Positions 18,495-27,866 of a stretch of DNA of 36,322 nucleotides are shown in pieces (the stretch's first letter is position 1; each line of letters begins with the position of its first letter). The stretch covers positions 1 to 36,322 of the forward strand of contig NZ_QYYD01000037.1 in NCBI RefSeq assembly GCF_003591005.1, read 5' to 3'. The notes under the pieces were generated by a model. That model searched no databases and was not told where the DNA came from. It worked only from the letters and a program-made list of their open reading frames with translations. Source of the stretch: Rhodopseudomonas palustris (GTDB lineage: Bacteria > Pseudomonadota > Alphaproteobacteria > Rhizobiales > Xanthobacteraceae). The position numbers and the translations under genes were made by a program.

Positions 18495-18520
18495 GAAAGA
18501 TTTTCTCCAGTTCAACGTGA

Positions 18521-18554
18521 TGCGGATAGTTTGCATAAAGTCTTGCGGATAGTT
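18521..18554. promoter_or_regulatory. 11-base direct repeat upstream of the DUF992 gene
   Basis: TGCGGATAGTT occurs at 18521-18531 and again at 18544-18554, a 23-base period. It lies 27-60 bases upstream of the start codon at 18494, where a promoter would be. It could be an activator site pair or an incidental duplication. Confidence 0.35.
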
Positions 18555-18706
18555 CGCGGATCCTGACGTCGCAGCTGTTGGCATACCGACAGATGACCAA
18601 AGTCATCGCTGCTGCAATTCAGGCGCAGCGGCCAGCATCTAGTCACAGCAATCGCAAATCTTCAATGACGGTTCCAGCAACGCGTGCGGCGCGCCGGACA
18701 AGAAAA

Positions 18707-18731
18707 AAGGGCCCGCGCGAGGCGGGCCCTT
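18707..18731 (-). terminator. Strong terminator of the second DUF992 gene
   Basis: Perfect 10-bp stem (AAGGGCCCGC / GCGGGCCCTT) with a 5-base loop followed on the minus strand by TTTTTT. It lies 25 bases past the stop at 18756. Confidence 0.9.
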
Positions 18732-18755
18732 GGTCACGACGCGCGCGCGCCGCGA

Positions 18756-19277
18756 TCAGCGGTGATGCCGATGATGACGCTTGTGCTTGCGATACTTGCG
18801 CGGCAGGTCGGCTGGGCGCAGCTGCACGTCGACGATGCCGGCCGTGGCGTTGAGGCCGGTCTGGCCCTGCAGGCTGAGCGGCTGCAACGCATACGCATTG
18901 CCCGAACCACCGACCAACAGGTTGCCGCCGAAGCCGACGCCGAACGAGGCGTTGGCGCCGACGCCGCCGAAGCTGCCGGCGAGATCGCCGCGACCGATCT
19001 GGCGGGTCGGGGCGTAGACGGCCCAGGCGAGGCCGGTGTTCTGGGTAAAGCCGAGGTCGACGCCGATCCGCTGCAGGTTGGCGATGTACGGCTCCGGACG
19101 ACGGCCGTCGGACTTGAACACGCACTGCAGCTGGGTGGCCGAGCCGACCACGTAGCCGACGTTCGGGCCACCGGCGCATTCGAGCACGCCGACCTGCAGC
19201 CGCTCCTGCGCGCTCGCGCCGGTCACCGACGCGATCAGGCCGAGAGCTGCGACACCGAACAGTCTTGAGATGGACAT
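18756..19277 (-). CDS. Secreted DUF992 protein with basic tail (173 aa)
   Basis: Paralogue of the preceding DUF992 gene. The signal peptide ends ASA-Q (about residue 24). It then shows LQVGVLECAGG, YVVGSATQLQC, LAWAVYAP, GDLAGSFGG and ALQPLSLQGQTGLNATAGI. Cysteines 34 and 52 keep the 18-residue spacing. Unlike its paralogue it ends in a Lys/Arg/His cluster, RKYRKHKRHHRHHR (160-173), which may bind anionic polymers or metal; that is speculation. GGAG lies about eight bases above the ATG. A terminator and independent leader separate it from the first copy, so the tandem duplication did not keep a joint transcript. Function unknown. Confidence 0.87.
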   Translation of the reverse strand: MSISRLFGVAALGLIASVTGASAQERLQVGVLECAGGPNVGYVVGSATQLQCVFKSDGRRPEPYIANLQRIGVDLGFTQNTGLAWAVYAPTRQIGRGDLAGSFGGVGANASFGVGFGGNLLVGGSGNAYALQPLSLQGQTGLNATAGIVDVQLRPADLPRKYRKHKRHHRHHR

Positions 19278-19325
19278 TGAAAGAAACTCCGCATTTCAGG
19301 GATGAAGATTGCGGGGCGACAAGAA

Positions 19326-19356
19326 GGAACTGTCTTGGCCAAAACAAGGCAGTTCC
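19326..19356. promoter_or_regulatory. Inverted repeat in the leader of the second DUF992 gene
   Basis: Arms GGAACTGTCTTG (19326-19337) and CAAGGCAGTTCC (19345-19356) pair over 12 positions with one wobble, around a 7-base loop. It lies 49 bases upstream of the ATG at 19277 and 62 bases past the aatA stop. It could be an operator, a leader hairpin or a second aatA terminator. Confidence 0.4.
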
Positions 19357-19397
19357 AACACGCCGGAATGAATCCAGTGAATCTTGCCGATTTGTAA

Positions 19398-19417
19398 TGA
19401 ACGCGCCGTTGGCGCGT

Positions 19418-19420
<3 letters not shown>
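19398..19420 (-). terminator. Hairpin at the end of aatA
   Basis: Perfect 10-bp stem (TGAACGCGCC / GGCGCGTTCA) with a 3-base loop. The right arm overlaps the aatA stop codon. The following tract on the minus strand (TTACAAATC) is AT-rich but has no long T run. Confidence 0.5.
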
Positions 19421-20718
<1,298 letters not shown>

Positions 20719-20812
20719 GACGCTTGCGCCGACCAGTCGAACATACCGGCAGGTTCAGGAAGGCTTAAAGCGCCCTCGCTAGGGTGCGCCGACTCCTTGC
20801 GCACGAGCCCAA

Positions 20813-22060
20813 ATGTCCGAACTCTGGCAGCGATTTGCGACCGGCAGCTGGCTGACCCGCGAGCGCCTCCAGGTGTACAGCCTGCTGATGGGTGGCATCT
20901 GCGTGGCCGGGATGATTGGCTGGGTTGCGCTGTCGGACGGGCTGATCGACCGTAACGGCAAGCCGCTCGGCACCGATTTCTCCAGCTTCTATGCGGCCGG
21001 TTCGCTGGTGCTCGAGGGCAAGGCCAGCGCGGCTTACGACCTGGGAATCCACTATGCACGCCAGCAGCAGCTGTTCGGCACCGCCACGCCGTATTACGCC
21101 TGGCCGTATCCACCGTTCTTCCTGTTCATCGCGGCGCCGTTGGCCGTGCTGCCCTATTGGCTGGCGCTCGTAGTCTGGCAGGCGGCCAGCTTCGCCTTCT
21201 ACCTGACGGTGATCGGCACCATCCTGCGACGGGCCCGCGCCGGCGCCGCCGCTTGGGTCTGGCTGGCGCCGGCGGCGGTATTTCCGGCGGTGTTCGTCAA
21301 TCTCGGCCATGGCCAGAACGGCTTTCTCACGGCGGGGCTGTTCGGCGCCGCGCTGTGCGCGCTGCGCGCGCGCCCCATCCTCGCCGGCATCCTGTTCGCC
21401 ATGCTGGCCTATAAACCGCAATTCGCCGTGGTGATCCCGCTGGCGCTGCTGGCCGACGGGCGCTGGCGGACCATCGTCTCAGCCATCCTGGCTGTCGCCG
21501 CTCTGGCGGCAGCGACCACGCTGGCGTTCGGCCTGGAGATCTGGCCGGCATTTGCGGCCTCGACCGAAGCGTTCCGCAAGCTGTTGCTGGAGCAGGGCGA
21601 GGTTGGCTTCGAGAAGATGCAGAGCGCCTTCGCGGCGATCCGGATGTGGGGCGGCAGCTTGTCGCTGGCCTATGGGGTGCAGACCGCCCTGTCGCTGACG
21701 GTCATCGCCAGCACCATGTGGGCGTGGCGACGATGCGAGGATTTCGACGTGAAGGCTGCCGTGCTGGTGCTCGCGACCCTGCTGGCCTCCCCGCACACGC
21801 TCGACTACGACCTGATGCTGCTCGGCCCGGCGATCGCCTTCATGGTGAGCGCCGGCTATAATCACGGTTTCCGTCGTTACGAAGTCTCGCTGTTGGCGGG
21901 GGCCTGGGTCACACCGCTGCTGGCGCGCAGCGTCGCGGGCGCCGTGGCCATCCCGCTCGGCCTGCTGGTCACGCTGGCGTTGCTGGCGCTGGCGCTGCGC
22001 CGAGCGATCGATGCGAGTGCCACAGCGACCGAAGATCACCGCGAAATCGCGCAGGTGTGA
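20813..22060 (+). CDS. GT87 (DUF2029) polyprenyl-sugar-dependent membrane glycosyltransferase (415 aa)
   Basis: Integral inner-membrane protein with about ten hydrophobic segments. GTDFSSFYAAGSLVLEG near residue 53 carries the acidic DF pair after TM1, the hallmark of GT-C folds of the DUF2029/GT87 family. Further family points are YAWPYPPFFLF, NLGHGQNGFLTAG and the loop SPHTLDYDLMLLG. Members use polyprenyl-phosphate mannose or similar donors to build envelope glycans; the acceptor here is unknown. The ATG has a weak ribosome site. Divergent from aatA. The C-terminal ~15 residues are soluble and charged. Confidence 0.85.
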   Translation: MSELWQRFATGSWLTRERLQVYSLLMGGICVAGMIGWVALSDGLIDRNGKPLGTDFSSFYAAGSLVLEGKASAAYDLGIHYARQQQLFGTATPYYAWPYPPFFLFIAAPLAVLPYWLALVVWQAASFAFYLTVIGTILRRARAGAAAWVWLAPAAVFPAVFVNLGHGQNGFLTAGLFGAALCALRARPILAGILFAMLAYKPQFAVVIPLALLADGRWRTIVSAILAVAALAAATTLAFGLEIWPAFAASTEAFRKLLLEQGEVGFEKMQSAFAAIRMWGGSLSLAYGVQTALSLTVIASTMWAWRRCEDFDVKAAVLVLATLLASPHTLDYDLMLLGPAIAFMVSAGYNHGFRRYEVSLLAGAWVTPLLARSVAGAVAIPLGLLVTLALLALALRRAIDASATATEDHREIAQV

Positions 22061-22222
22061 GCGCAGAGCCTGCGCGGAAAGCAGCGCCGCAATTGATGCG
22101 TCGCAGCAGCGCTGGACTTTTTCCAACCCCGGGGTCTTGCGAGCCGCCGCTATCGGCATCATTGTTTGGCCGCGTTCGGGTCGGCAGATGCCCGGACAAC
22201 GAAGGCGAGCGAAACGACCGAG

Positions 22223-22876
22223 ATGTACAAGCTCTATTCGATGCAGCGCTCCGGCAACAGCTACAAGGCCCGCCTGGCTCTGGCGTTCCTGGATGCTCCG
22301 TATCGTTGCATCGAGGTTGACATCCTGCGCGGCGAAAGCCGCACGCCGGATTTCCTCTCCAAGAATCCGAGCGGCCAGGTACCGCTGCTGGAAGTCGCAC
22401 AGGGCCGCTATCTGGCAGAGTCCAACGCCATCCTCTGGTATCTGGCTGTCGGCACCTCGCTGGCCCCTGATACGAGGATGGACCGCGCCGAAGCCCTGCA
22501 ATGGATGTTCTTCGAACAGCATGCGCTGGAGCCGAATATCGGCTCGGCGTATTTCTGGCTGTGCCTGGTCAAGGGCGGCCGCGATCTGCAGACCCACGCG
22601 CTGGAAGACTGGTTGGAGCGCGGCTACGCGGCGCTGCAGGTGATGGAAAATCACCTGAAGACTCATGATTACTTCGCGGCCGGTCAGCTCACCATCGCCG
22701 ACATCGCGCTGTACGGATACACTCACGTGGCCGACCAATGCGACTTCGACTTGTCGACGTTCCCGTCCGTGAACGCCTGGCTGCGGCGCGTGGAACAGTC
22801 TCCGGGCTTCGTCACAATGGACTGGACGCCCGCCCCAGCGCCGTTAAGCCACGCCGATTTCGCCGCCGAAGCGTAG
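22223..22876 (+). CDS. Glutathione S-transferase family protein (217 aa)
   Basis: Thioredoxin-like N-domain: MYKLYSMQRSGNSYKARLAL, then KNPSGQVPLLEV with the cis-Pro at 54, and ESNAILWYLA with the Glu66-Ser67 glutathione-binding pair. Helical C-domain with AGQLTIADIALYGYTHVA, the conserved capping motif. The RGESRTPDFLSKNPSGQVP stretch resembles the GST at 4665, so the two are probably paralogues. Start at MYKLYS (22223) begins at strand one; longer starts add non-homologous residues, and the ribosome site is weak. Physiological substrate unknown. It lies 162 bases after the GT87 gene, which is not clearly an operon partner. Confidence 0.88.
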   Translation: MYKLYSMQRSGNSYKARLALAFLDAPYRCIEVDILRGESRTPDFLSKNPSGQVPLLEVAQGRYLAESNAILWYLAVGTSLAPDTRMDRAEALQWMFFEQHALEPNIGSAYFWLCLVKGGRDLQTHALEDWLERGYAALQVMENHLKTHDYFAAGQLTIADIALYGYTHVADQCDFDLSTFPSVNAWLRRVEQSPGFVTMDWTPAPAPLSHADFAAEA

Positions 22877-23007
22877 CCGAGACCGCAATCGGGCGGTCAT
22901 TCTGCCGTCTTTTCGACACGATTGACCGGCTGGCGCCCCATAAACGCCTGCAATCGCTTACAAATTCTCGTCGCACGGTGATTCGCCCCTGCTGCGAGGA
23001 TTTGGTC

Positions 23008-23187
23008 ATGTTTCGGTCGTCCGGCCATGAGGCCGGCTTCGTTCCGCGTTCAACGCCGTTTGGTTCACTCCGGTTGATGCGCGCCGTCGCGGCGTCGCTC
23101 GCCGCTGCCGTGGTCGTGCTCAGCGTCATCCTGCTGCTGGCCGTCGCCTCGACCGAGGCGAGCATGGCAATGCCATTCTCACTCTGA
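23008..23187 (+). CDS. Small single-pass membrane protein (59 aa)
   Basis: A short soluble N-part (MFRSSGHEAGFVPRSTPFGSLRL) is followed by one strongly hydrophobic stretch (AVAASLAAAVVVLSVILLLAVA) and ends ASMAMPFSL. GAGGA lies eight bases upstream of the ATG. No homologue is recognised. The frame and hydrophobic segment are gene-like but the reading is short, so it is less certain than its neighbours. It precedes the PQQ-type dehydrogenase by 81 bases, and could be in the same transcript. Confidence 0.5.
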   Translation: MFRSSGHEAGFVPRSTPFGSLRLMRAVAASLAAAVVVLSVILLLAVASTEASMAMPFSL

Positions 23188-23268
23188 GCTGCGCTTTCGA
23201 ACATCCGCGCCGTCGGCGAGTTACGTCGGCGTGCGCTGCATCTGCTTTGCTGGTGTGTGGAGGCCCTG

Positions 23269-24444
23269 ATGAAGGCACTGCTGGTCTGGGTCTCCGGTTC
23301 GCTGACGGCGGCCACGGTGATCATCGCGTCGTTCCTGATCGCCACCAAGAGCAGCGGCGAGCCGACTTCCTTCACCTCCTCGGCAGGTTCGCTGGCGGTC
23401 AAGACCTTCGCCGAGAACCTGGCCTATCCGTGGGGACTGGCATTCCTGCCGGAGGGCCGCGCGTTGGTGACCGAACGCCCCGGGCGAATGCGCGTTGTGT
23501 CGTCGCAGGGCGCGCTATCGCCACCCATTAGCGGCGTGCCAGAAGTCTGGGCCGCCGGCCAAGGCGGCCTGCTCGACGTCGTCACCGACAAGGACTACGC
23601 GACCAACCGCACCATCTACTTCTGCTACTCCGAGCGCACTACCGACGCTGGACGCAGCGGCGGCCGCACCGCCGTCGCACGCGCAGCGCTGAAGGAGGGC
23701 GACGCCCCGGCGCTCGAGGGCCTCAAGGTGATCTTCCGCCAGGACGGCCCGCTGTCGAGCGGCAATCACTACGGCTGCCGGATCGCTCAAGGCGCCGGCG
23801 GCAATCTCTACGTCACCCTCGGCGAGCATTTCAGCGGCCGCGACGAGGCGCAGAACCTCGGCAATCACCTCGGCAAAATCGTCCGGATCGCACCGGACGG
23901 CAGCGTGCCCAGGGACAATCCGTTCGTGGGCCGCGACGGCGCCAGGCCGGAGATCTGGAGCTGGGGCCACCGCAACGCGCAGGCGCTCGCCTTCAACCCC
24001 GTCGACGGCAAATTGTGGGAGATCGAGCACGGCCCACGCGGCGGTGACGAGGTCAACATCATCGGCGCCGGCAAGAACTACGGCTGGCCCGTGATCGGCT
24101 ACGGCATCGACTACTCAGGCGCCAAGATCCACGAGGCGACGGCCAGGCCCGGCATGGAGCAGCCGGTCAAATACTGGGTTCCGTCGATCGCGCCGTCCGG
24201 CATGGCGTTCTACACCGGCAAGTTGTTTCCGAAATGGAGCGGCAGCCTGTTCACCGGCGCGCTCGCCGGCAAGATGCTGGTGCGGCTGACACTGTCCGGC
24301 GACAAGGTCACCGGCGAAGAGCGGCTGCTGCAGCCGCTCAATGAACGCATCCGCGACGTCCGCCAGGGCCCCGACGGCGCGATCTGGCTGCTCACCGACA
24401 ACGCCGCCGGCCGCATCCTGCGCGTCACGCCGGCGAGCCAGTAG
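23269..24444 (+). CDS. PQQ-dependent aldose sugar dehydrogenase, YliI type (391 aa)
   Basis: Exported six-bladed beta-propeller quinoprotein that oxidises aldoses to lactones. An N-terminal hydrophobic signal (about residues 5-25) directs it to the periplasm, where it may stay anchored. Family points are [20 protein letters not shown], the active-site His167 in [20 protein letters not shown] with the PQQ-binding Arg235, and the calcium/PQQ region [21 protein letters not shown] (254-274, shortened here to its key residues His254, Asp260, Asn268). Start is the ATG at 23269 with GGAGG five bases upstream; a GTG at 23257 is in frame but worse placed. No PQQ biosynthesis genes lie in the window. 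Ends before a family A repeat. Confidence 0.88.
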   Translation: MKALLVWVSGSLTAATVIIASFLIATKSSGEPTSFTSSAGSLAVKTFAENLAYPWGLAFLPEGRALVTERPGRMRVVSSQGALSPPISGVPEVWAAGQGGLLDVVTDKDYATNRTIYFCYSERTTDAGRSGGRTAVARAALKEGDAPALEGLKVIFRQDGPLSSGNHYGCRIAQGAGGNLYVTLGEHFSGRDEAQNLGNHLGKIVRIAPDGSVPRDNPFVGRDGARPEIWSWGHRNAQALAFNPVDGKLWEIEHGPRGGDEVNIIGAGKNYGWPVIGYGIDYSGAKIHEATARPGMEQPVKYWVPSIAPSGMAFYTGKLFPKWSGSLFTGALAGKMLVRLTLSGDKVTGEERLLQPLNERIRDVRQGPDGAIWLLTDNAAGRILRVTPASQ

Positions 24445-24495
24445 TTAGTCCCCAGCCCAATAATCGGTCTCTCCAGTAGTCACTGACCTCCCCGC

Positions 24496-24624
24496 CGTCA
24501 TGCCCGGCCTTGTGCCGGGCATCCACGCCTTGCTGACTGGAACGCAGAAAAGGCGGGGATGGCCGGGCCTTCGCCGCGCCGAAGCGGCTTCGGCCGCGCA
24601 GGCGGGACAAGCCCGGCCATGACG
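24496..24624. repeat. Family A palindromic repeat, copy 4 (extended arm)
   Basis: Same orientation as copy 1. Its GGCCGGG arm is interrupted by about 38 bases that form a sub-hairpin (CGCCGAAGCGGCTTCGGCCG region), matching the extension in copy 3 reverse-complemented. It lies between the convergent stops of the PQQ dehydrogenase and dctM, 9 bases from the latter. Confidence 0.85.
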
Positions 24625-24633
24625 CGATGCTGA

Positions 24634-25956
24634 TCAGCGCGGCATCCCGAAGAACAGGTTCGGGAAGAACAGCGCGATCTGCGGCAGCATGATCACGATC
24701 AGCACGCCGAGGAACGTCACCAGCGCATAGGGAATGACCGACCAGTAGATGTCGCCCATCGTCACCTCGGGCGGCGCCACCGCCTTCAGGTAGAACAGAT
24801 TGAAGCCGAACGGCGGCGTCATGTAGCCGATCTCCATCATCATGATGAAGATGACGCCGAACCACACCGGATCCCAGCCATAGAGCTGCACCACCGGCAT
24901 GAACACCGGCAGCGTAATCAGCATGATGCCGACCGGATCCAGCACCATGCCGAGCAGCAGCAGCACCGCCAGGATGAAGATCAGTGCGCCCCATTCGCCG
25001 CCGGGCACCTGCGACACCAGATGGTTCATCAACTCGTTGGCGCCGAGCGTGGTGTAGGCGGTCGAGAAGGCGTGCGCGGCGAACAGGATCCACATGATCA
25101 GCGCGGTCAGCCGCAACGTCTGCATCGCCGAATCCGACAACACCGCGTATGTCAGCTTGCGATGCACCGCGGAGGCAATCAACGCGCCGAACACGCCGAG
25201 CGCTGCGGCCTCGGTCGGCGTCGCAAAGCCGCCGAAGATCGAGCCGAGCACCAGCAGCACGATCAGGATCGGCAGCGCCACGGCCTTCAGCGTGCTCAGC
25301 TTCAGCCGCCAGTCGCCGCGCTCTTCCGGCGGCAGCGCCGGCGCCAGTGACGGCTGCAGCCAGGCGCGCACGATGATGTAGATCGTCACCAGCACCACGA
25401 GCAGAATGCCGGGGCCGATGCCCGAGGCGAACAGCCGGCCGACCGAGACTTCGATCAGCATCGCGTACAGCACCATCAGGATCGACGGCGGCACCAGCAC
25501 GCCCCAGCCGCCGCCGGCGTTGATGGCGCCGATCGCCAGCTTCTTGTCGTAGCCGCGCTCCAGCATACGCGGCAGCGCGATCGCCCCCATCGTCACCACC
25601 GCGGCGCCGCTGATGCCGCTCATCGCCGCGAAGATCGCACAGATCATCACGGTGCCGATCGCCAGCCCGCCGCGCATCGCGCCGAACCAGACGTGCATCA
25701 TCCGGTAGAGATTCTGCGCGACGCCGGACTTTTCCAGCAGCATCGCCATGTAGACGTACATCGGGATGGCGATCAGCGTGAAGTTCGTCATCGAGTCCCA
25801 GAATTTGGACGCGACGATGTAGAAGCCGACCGGCCCCATGGCGAAGTACAGAAAGATCACCGAGATGCCGCCGAGCGTGAACACCAGCGGCGTGCCGATG
25901 AACAGGAACACCAGCAGCGAACCGAAGAACAGGAAGGTCAGAAGCTCGACAGACAC
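24634..25956 (-). CDS. dctM: TRAP transporter large permease (440 aa)
   Basis: Inner-membrane subunit that carries the transport pathway of a sodium-coupled TRAP uptake system. About twelve to thirteen hydrophobic segments are visible. Family landmarks include MYVYMAMLLEKSG, GAINAGGGWGVLVPPSILMVLYAMLIEVSVGRLF and the second pore-like half PVGIMLITLPVFMPVV with MMEIGYMTPPFGFNLF. Start is GTG at 25956 with a poor ribosome site, suggesting coupling to dctQ, whose stop is only 12 bases upstream. It is the last gene of the dctP-dctQ-dctM run and probably of the whole Mo-enzyme cluster. Substrate unknown; probably a carboxylate. Confidence 0.95.
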   Translation of the reverse strand: MSVELLTFLFFGSLLVFLFIGTPLVFTLGGISVIFLYFAMGPVGFYIVASKFWDSMTNFTLIAIPMYVYMAMLLEKSGVAQNLYRMMHVWFGAMRGGLAIGTVMICAIFAAMSGISGAAVVTMGAIALPRMLERGYDKKLAIGAINAGGGWGVLVPPSILMVLYAMLIEVSVGRLFASGIGPGILLVVLVTIYIIVRAWLQPSLAPALPPEERGDWRLKLSTLKAVALPILIVLLVLGSIFGGFATPTEAAALGVFGALIASAVHRKLTYAVLSDSAMQTLRLTALIMWILFAAHAFSTAYTTLGANELMNHLVSQVPGGEWGALIFILAVLLLLGMVLDPVGIMLITLPVFMPVVQLYGWDPVWFGVIFIMMMEIGYMTPPFGFNLFYLKAVAPPEVTMGDIYWSVIPYALVTFLGVLIVIMLPQIALFFPNLFFGMPR

Positions 25957-25968
25957 GAGATCGCCCGA

Positions 25969-26511
25969 TCAGTGAGAGGAAGCGTCGCCGGCCTGCTTGC
26001 CGAACGTGGCGGGATCGTTGTCGAGACCGGCGAGCGTGCGGACATCGGACGCGATCCGCACCAGCCCCTGCAGCAGCAGCAGCACGCCGGCGATCGGGAT
26101 CGCCAGTTTGACGGGCCAAATATATGGATTCCAGAGACTCGACGAGGTCTCGAGCTTGGCGGCCGACTCCCATGCCATGTCGGCGCTCTGCCAGATCAGC
26201 ACGGCGAGGAAGATGAAGAACAAGAACGAGGTGGCGAGATCCACCCTCGCCTTCTGCGCGCGGCTGAACCTGCCGTAGAAGATGTCAACGTTGACATGCG
26301 CCCGCTCGGCGAGCAGATAGCCGCCCGCCACCACCGCGTAGACGCCGAAGATCAGTTGCGCGAACTCCGAGGTCCAGATCGCCGCGCTGCCGACCACGTA
26401 GCGCATGATCACGTCGGCCATCAGCAGTACGAAGATCGGCACGATCAGCCATGCGGCAATCCGTGCGACCCAGTAATTGAGCCGGGTAATAGCGGCGGCA
26501 ATCTTCAACAT
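25969..26511 (-). CDS. dctQ: TRAP transporter small permease (180 aa)
   Basis: Four-helix membrane subunit that pairs with DctM. Hydrophobic stretches lie near residues 15-37 (IAAWLIVPIFVLLMADVIMRY), 48-68, 90-108 and 130-150. The family signature around the first loop is MRYVVGSAAIWTSEFAQLIFG, and the ER-H-V-V-D segment, AERAHVNVDIFYGRFS, is typical. The ATG at 26511 was chosen because residues before it read as a non-coding Arg-rich stretch. The ribosome site is weak (no clear AGGAG). It lies 126 bases after dctP, with a hairpin in the gap, and 12 bases before dctM. Confidence 0.92.
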   Translation of the reverse strand: MLKIAAAITRLNYWVARIAAWLIVPIFVLLMADVIMRYVVGSAAIWTSEFAQLIFGVYAVVAGGYLLAERAHVNVDIFYGRFSRAQKARVDLATSFLFFIFLAVLIWQSADMAWESAAKLETSSSLWNPYIWPVKLAIPIAGVLLLLQGLVRIASDVRTLAGLDNDPATFGKQAGDASSH

Positions 26512-26526
26512 AAGGTGACTTTCATG

Positions 26527-26547
26527 GCTCGGCACGCGGCGCCGAGC
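26527..26547 (-). terminator. Intercistronic hairpin between dctP and dctQ
   Basis: Arms GCTCGGC (26527-26533) and GCCGAGC (26541-26547), 7 bp with a 7-base loop and no T run. It could stabilise or attenuate the mRNA so that the binding protein is made in excess, as is common for TRAP systems. Confidence 0.35.
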
Positions 26548-26637
26548 GGAGCGCGCGATGCCCGGCCCGGCCCGATCCGTCCGGTCGTGGTGCGGCAAGA
26601 ACGGATGCTGCTGCGTTTCACGGCAGAGAACGACAGC

Positions 26638-27690
26638 TCAGACGTAGCCGAGGTCCGACATCAGCTTCGACAGGGCGGTGCCGCCTTTGGCGGCGATCTC
26701 GCCCTTCGCGGTCTCCTTCTGCAGAATCGTCTTCGACGCTTCGGCGAACTTCGCCAGCACTTCGTCGGGGAATCTCACCACCTCGACATTCATCTTGGCG
26801 CGACCGGTGGCAAGCGCCATCGCCTCCTGGTGCTGATACTCGACCGAACGCAGGAAGTAACGTTCCTCGATCAGTGACAGCAGCTGCAGCTTGAGATCCG
26901 GCGGCAGCTTGTCGAGCGCAGCCACATTGATGATCCAGGCGTCGTTGGTGATGCCGAGAGCCGGCTTCATGTGGAACGGCGCGACTTCCCAGAACTTCAT
27001 CGACAGCGCGCCGACCGCGGCGCCCCAATGCGCGCCGTCGACCACGCCGGTCGAAATCGCCTGATAGATCTCGGGACCGGCGACCTGTTGCGGTGAGGCG
27101 CCGGCGGCGGCGAAATACTCGAGCATCGAGCCGGCAGATCGAATCTTCAGCGAGGCGAGCTCGGCGGCCGAGCTGATCTTGCGCTTCAGCACGACTTCGG
27201 TCGGATAGGCTTTCTCGGCGAAGATCAACACCCCTTTCGGCTTCAGCTCTTCATTGACCAGCTTCTCGACGCCGAGATTCTTGGTGAAGTGCATCATCTC
27301 CCAAGGCTCGCGCAGCGTGCCGGGAACGCCGTACAGCAAGCCCATCGCCTGCGCCTCACCGAGAATATAAGCCGGCGATATCGTGCCCATCTGCACCACG
27401 CCGCGGCGCACAACGTTGTAGATCTCGCGGTCTTTTGCGATCTCGCCGGCGCCGAACGTCTCGAGCGTGAAGCGGCCGTCGGTGCGCACGGCAAGCTCCT
27501 TGGCGAGCGCGCCGAGACTGTCGTTGAACGAGCCGGACGCCTTCGGCCAATGCGCCTGCACCTTCCAGCTGACCTTCTGCTGCGCCAGTGCCGGACCAAT
27601 CAGCGCCGGTGCCGCCGCTGCGACGAGCGCGCCCTTGAGAATGCTGCGACGGTTCTTGCTGATCGAGCCTGGCACGCGTTTCTCCCTCAT
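26638..27690 (-). CDS. dctP: TRAP transporter substrate-binding protein, Tat-exported (350 aa)
   Basis: Periplasmic ligand-binding subunit of the TRAP system. The N-terminus has a twin-arginine motif (Arg14-Arg15 in NRRSILKG) followed by a hydrophobic stretch ending ALA-QQ (cleavage after residue 36). Binding-protein points are AHWPKASGSFNDSLGALAKEL, RTDGRFTLETFGAGEI, the carboxylate-binding Arg in LKIRSAGSMLEYFAAAGASPQQV, and the YQAISTGVVDGAHWGA region. The last part resembles the TakP-like group that binds alpha-keto acids, but I cannot assign the ligand. ATG at 27690 preferred: a longer frame starts 126 bases upstream without signal. AGGA lies about ten bases upstream. Co-directional with dctQ and dctM. 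Confidence 0.93.
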   Translation of the reverse strand: MREKRVPGSISKNRRSILKGALVAAAAPALIGPALAQQKVSWKVQAHWPKASGSFNDSLGALAKELAVRTDGRFTLETFGAGEIAKDREIYNVVRRGVVQMGTISPAYILGEAQAMGLLYGVPGTLREPWEMMHFTKNLGVEKLVNEELKPKGVLIFAEKAYPTEVVLKRKISSAAELASLKIRSAGSMLEYFAAAGASPQQVAGPEIYQAISTGVVDGAHWGAAVGALSMKFWEVAPFHMKPALGITNDAWIINVAALDKLPPDLKLQLLSLIEERYFLRSVEYQHQEAMALATGRAKMNVEVVRFPDEVLAKFAEASKTILQKETAKGEIAAKGGTALSKLMSDLGYV

Positions 27691-27866
27691 CTTGTTGTTG
27701 TCCTGATTGGACCATGCGGGAAATACAACAGTCAACGCGCCAACGCTGCTTGCTCGCAGCGACGATGTCGCAGCTACCTGCGCGGTTAGGTCGCGATGTG
27801 TCCGCCACCGGACCAACCGCCGCGCGAATGTCGCACCGCACCCTGCGCCTGAGCGTGGCGCCAGAC

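Noticed and set aside
18592-18607. GATGAC-CAAA-GTCATC palindrome as an operator
   Set aside because: Only 6-bp arms about 100 bases upstream of the DUF992 start with no further support; likely chance.
27706-27735. TTGACT-N18-TCCAAT as a dctP promoter
   Set aside because: The predicted start would fall about 9 bases before the ATG and would cut off the ribosome site. Probably chance, and the gene may be read from upstream.
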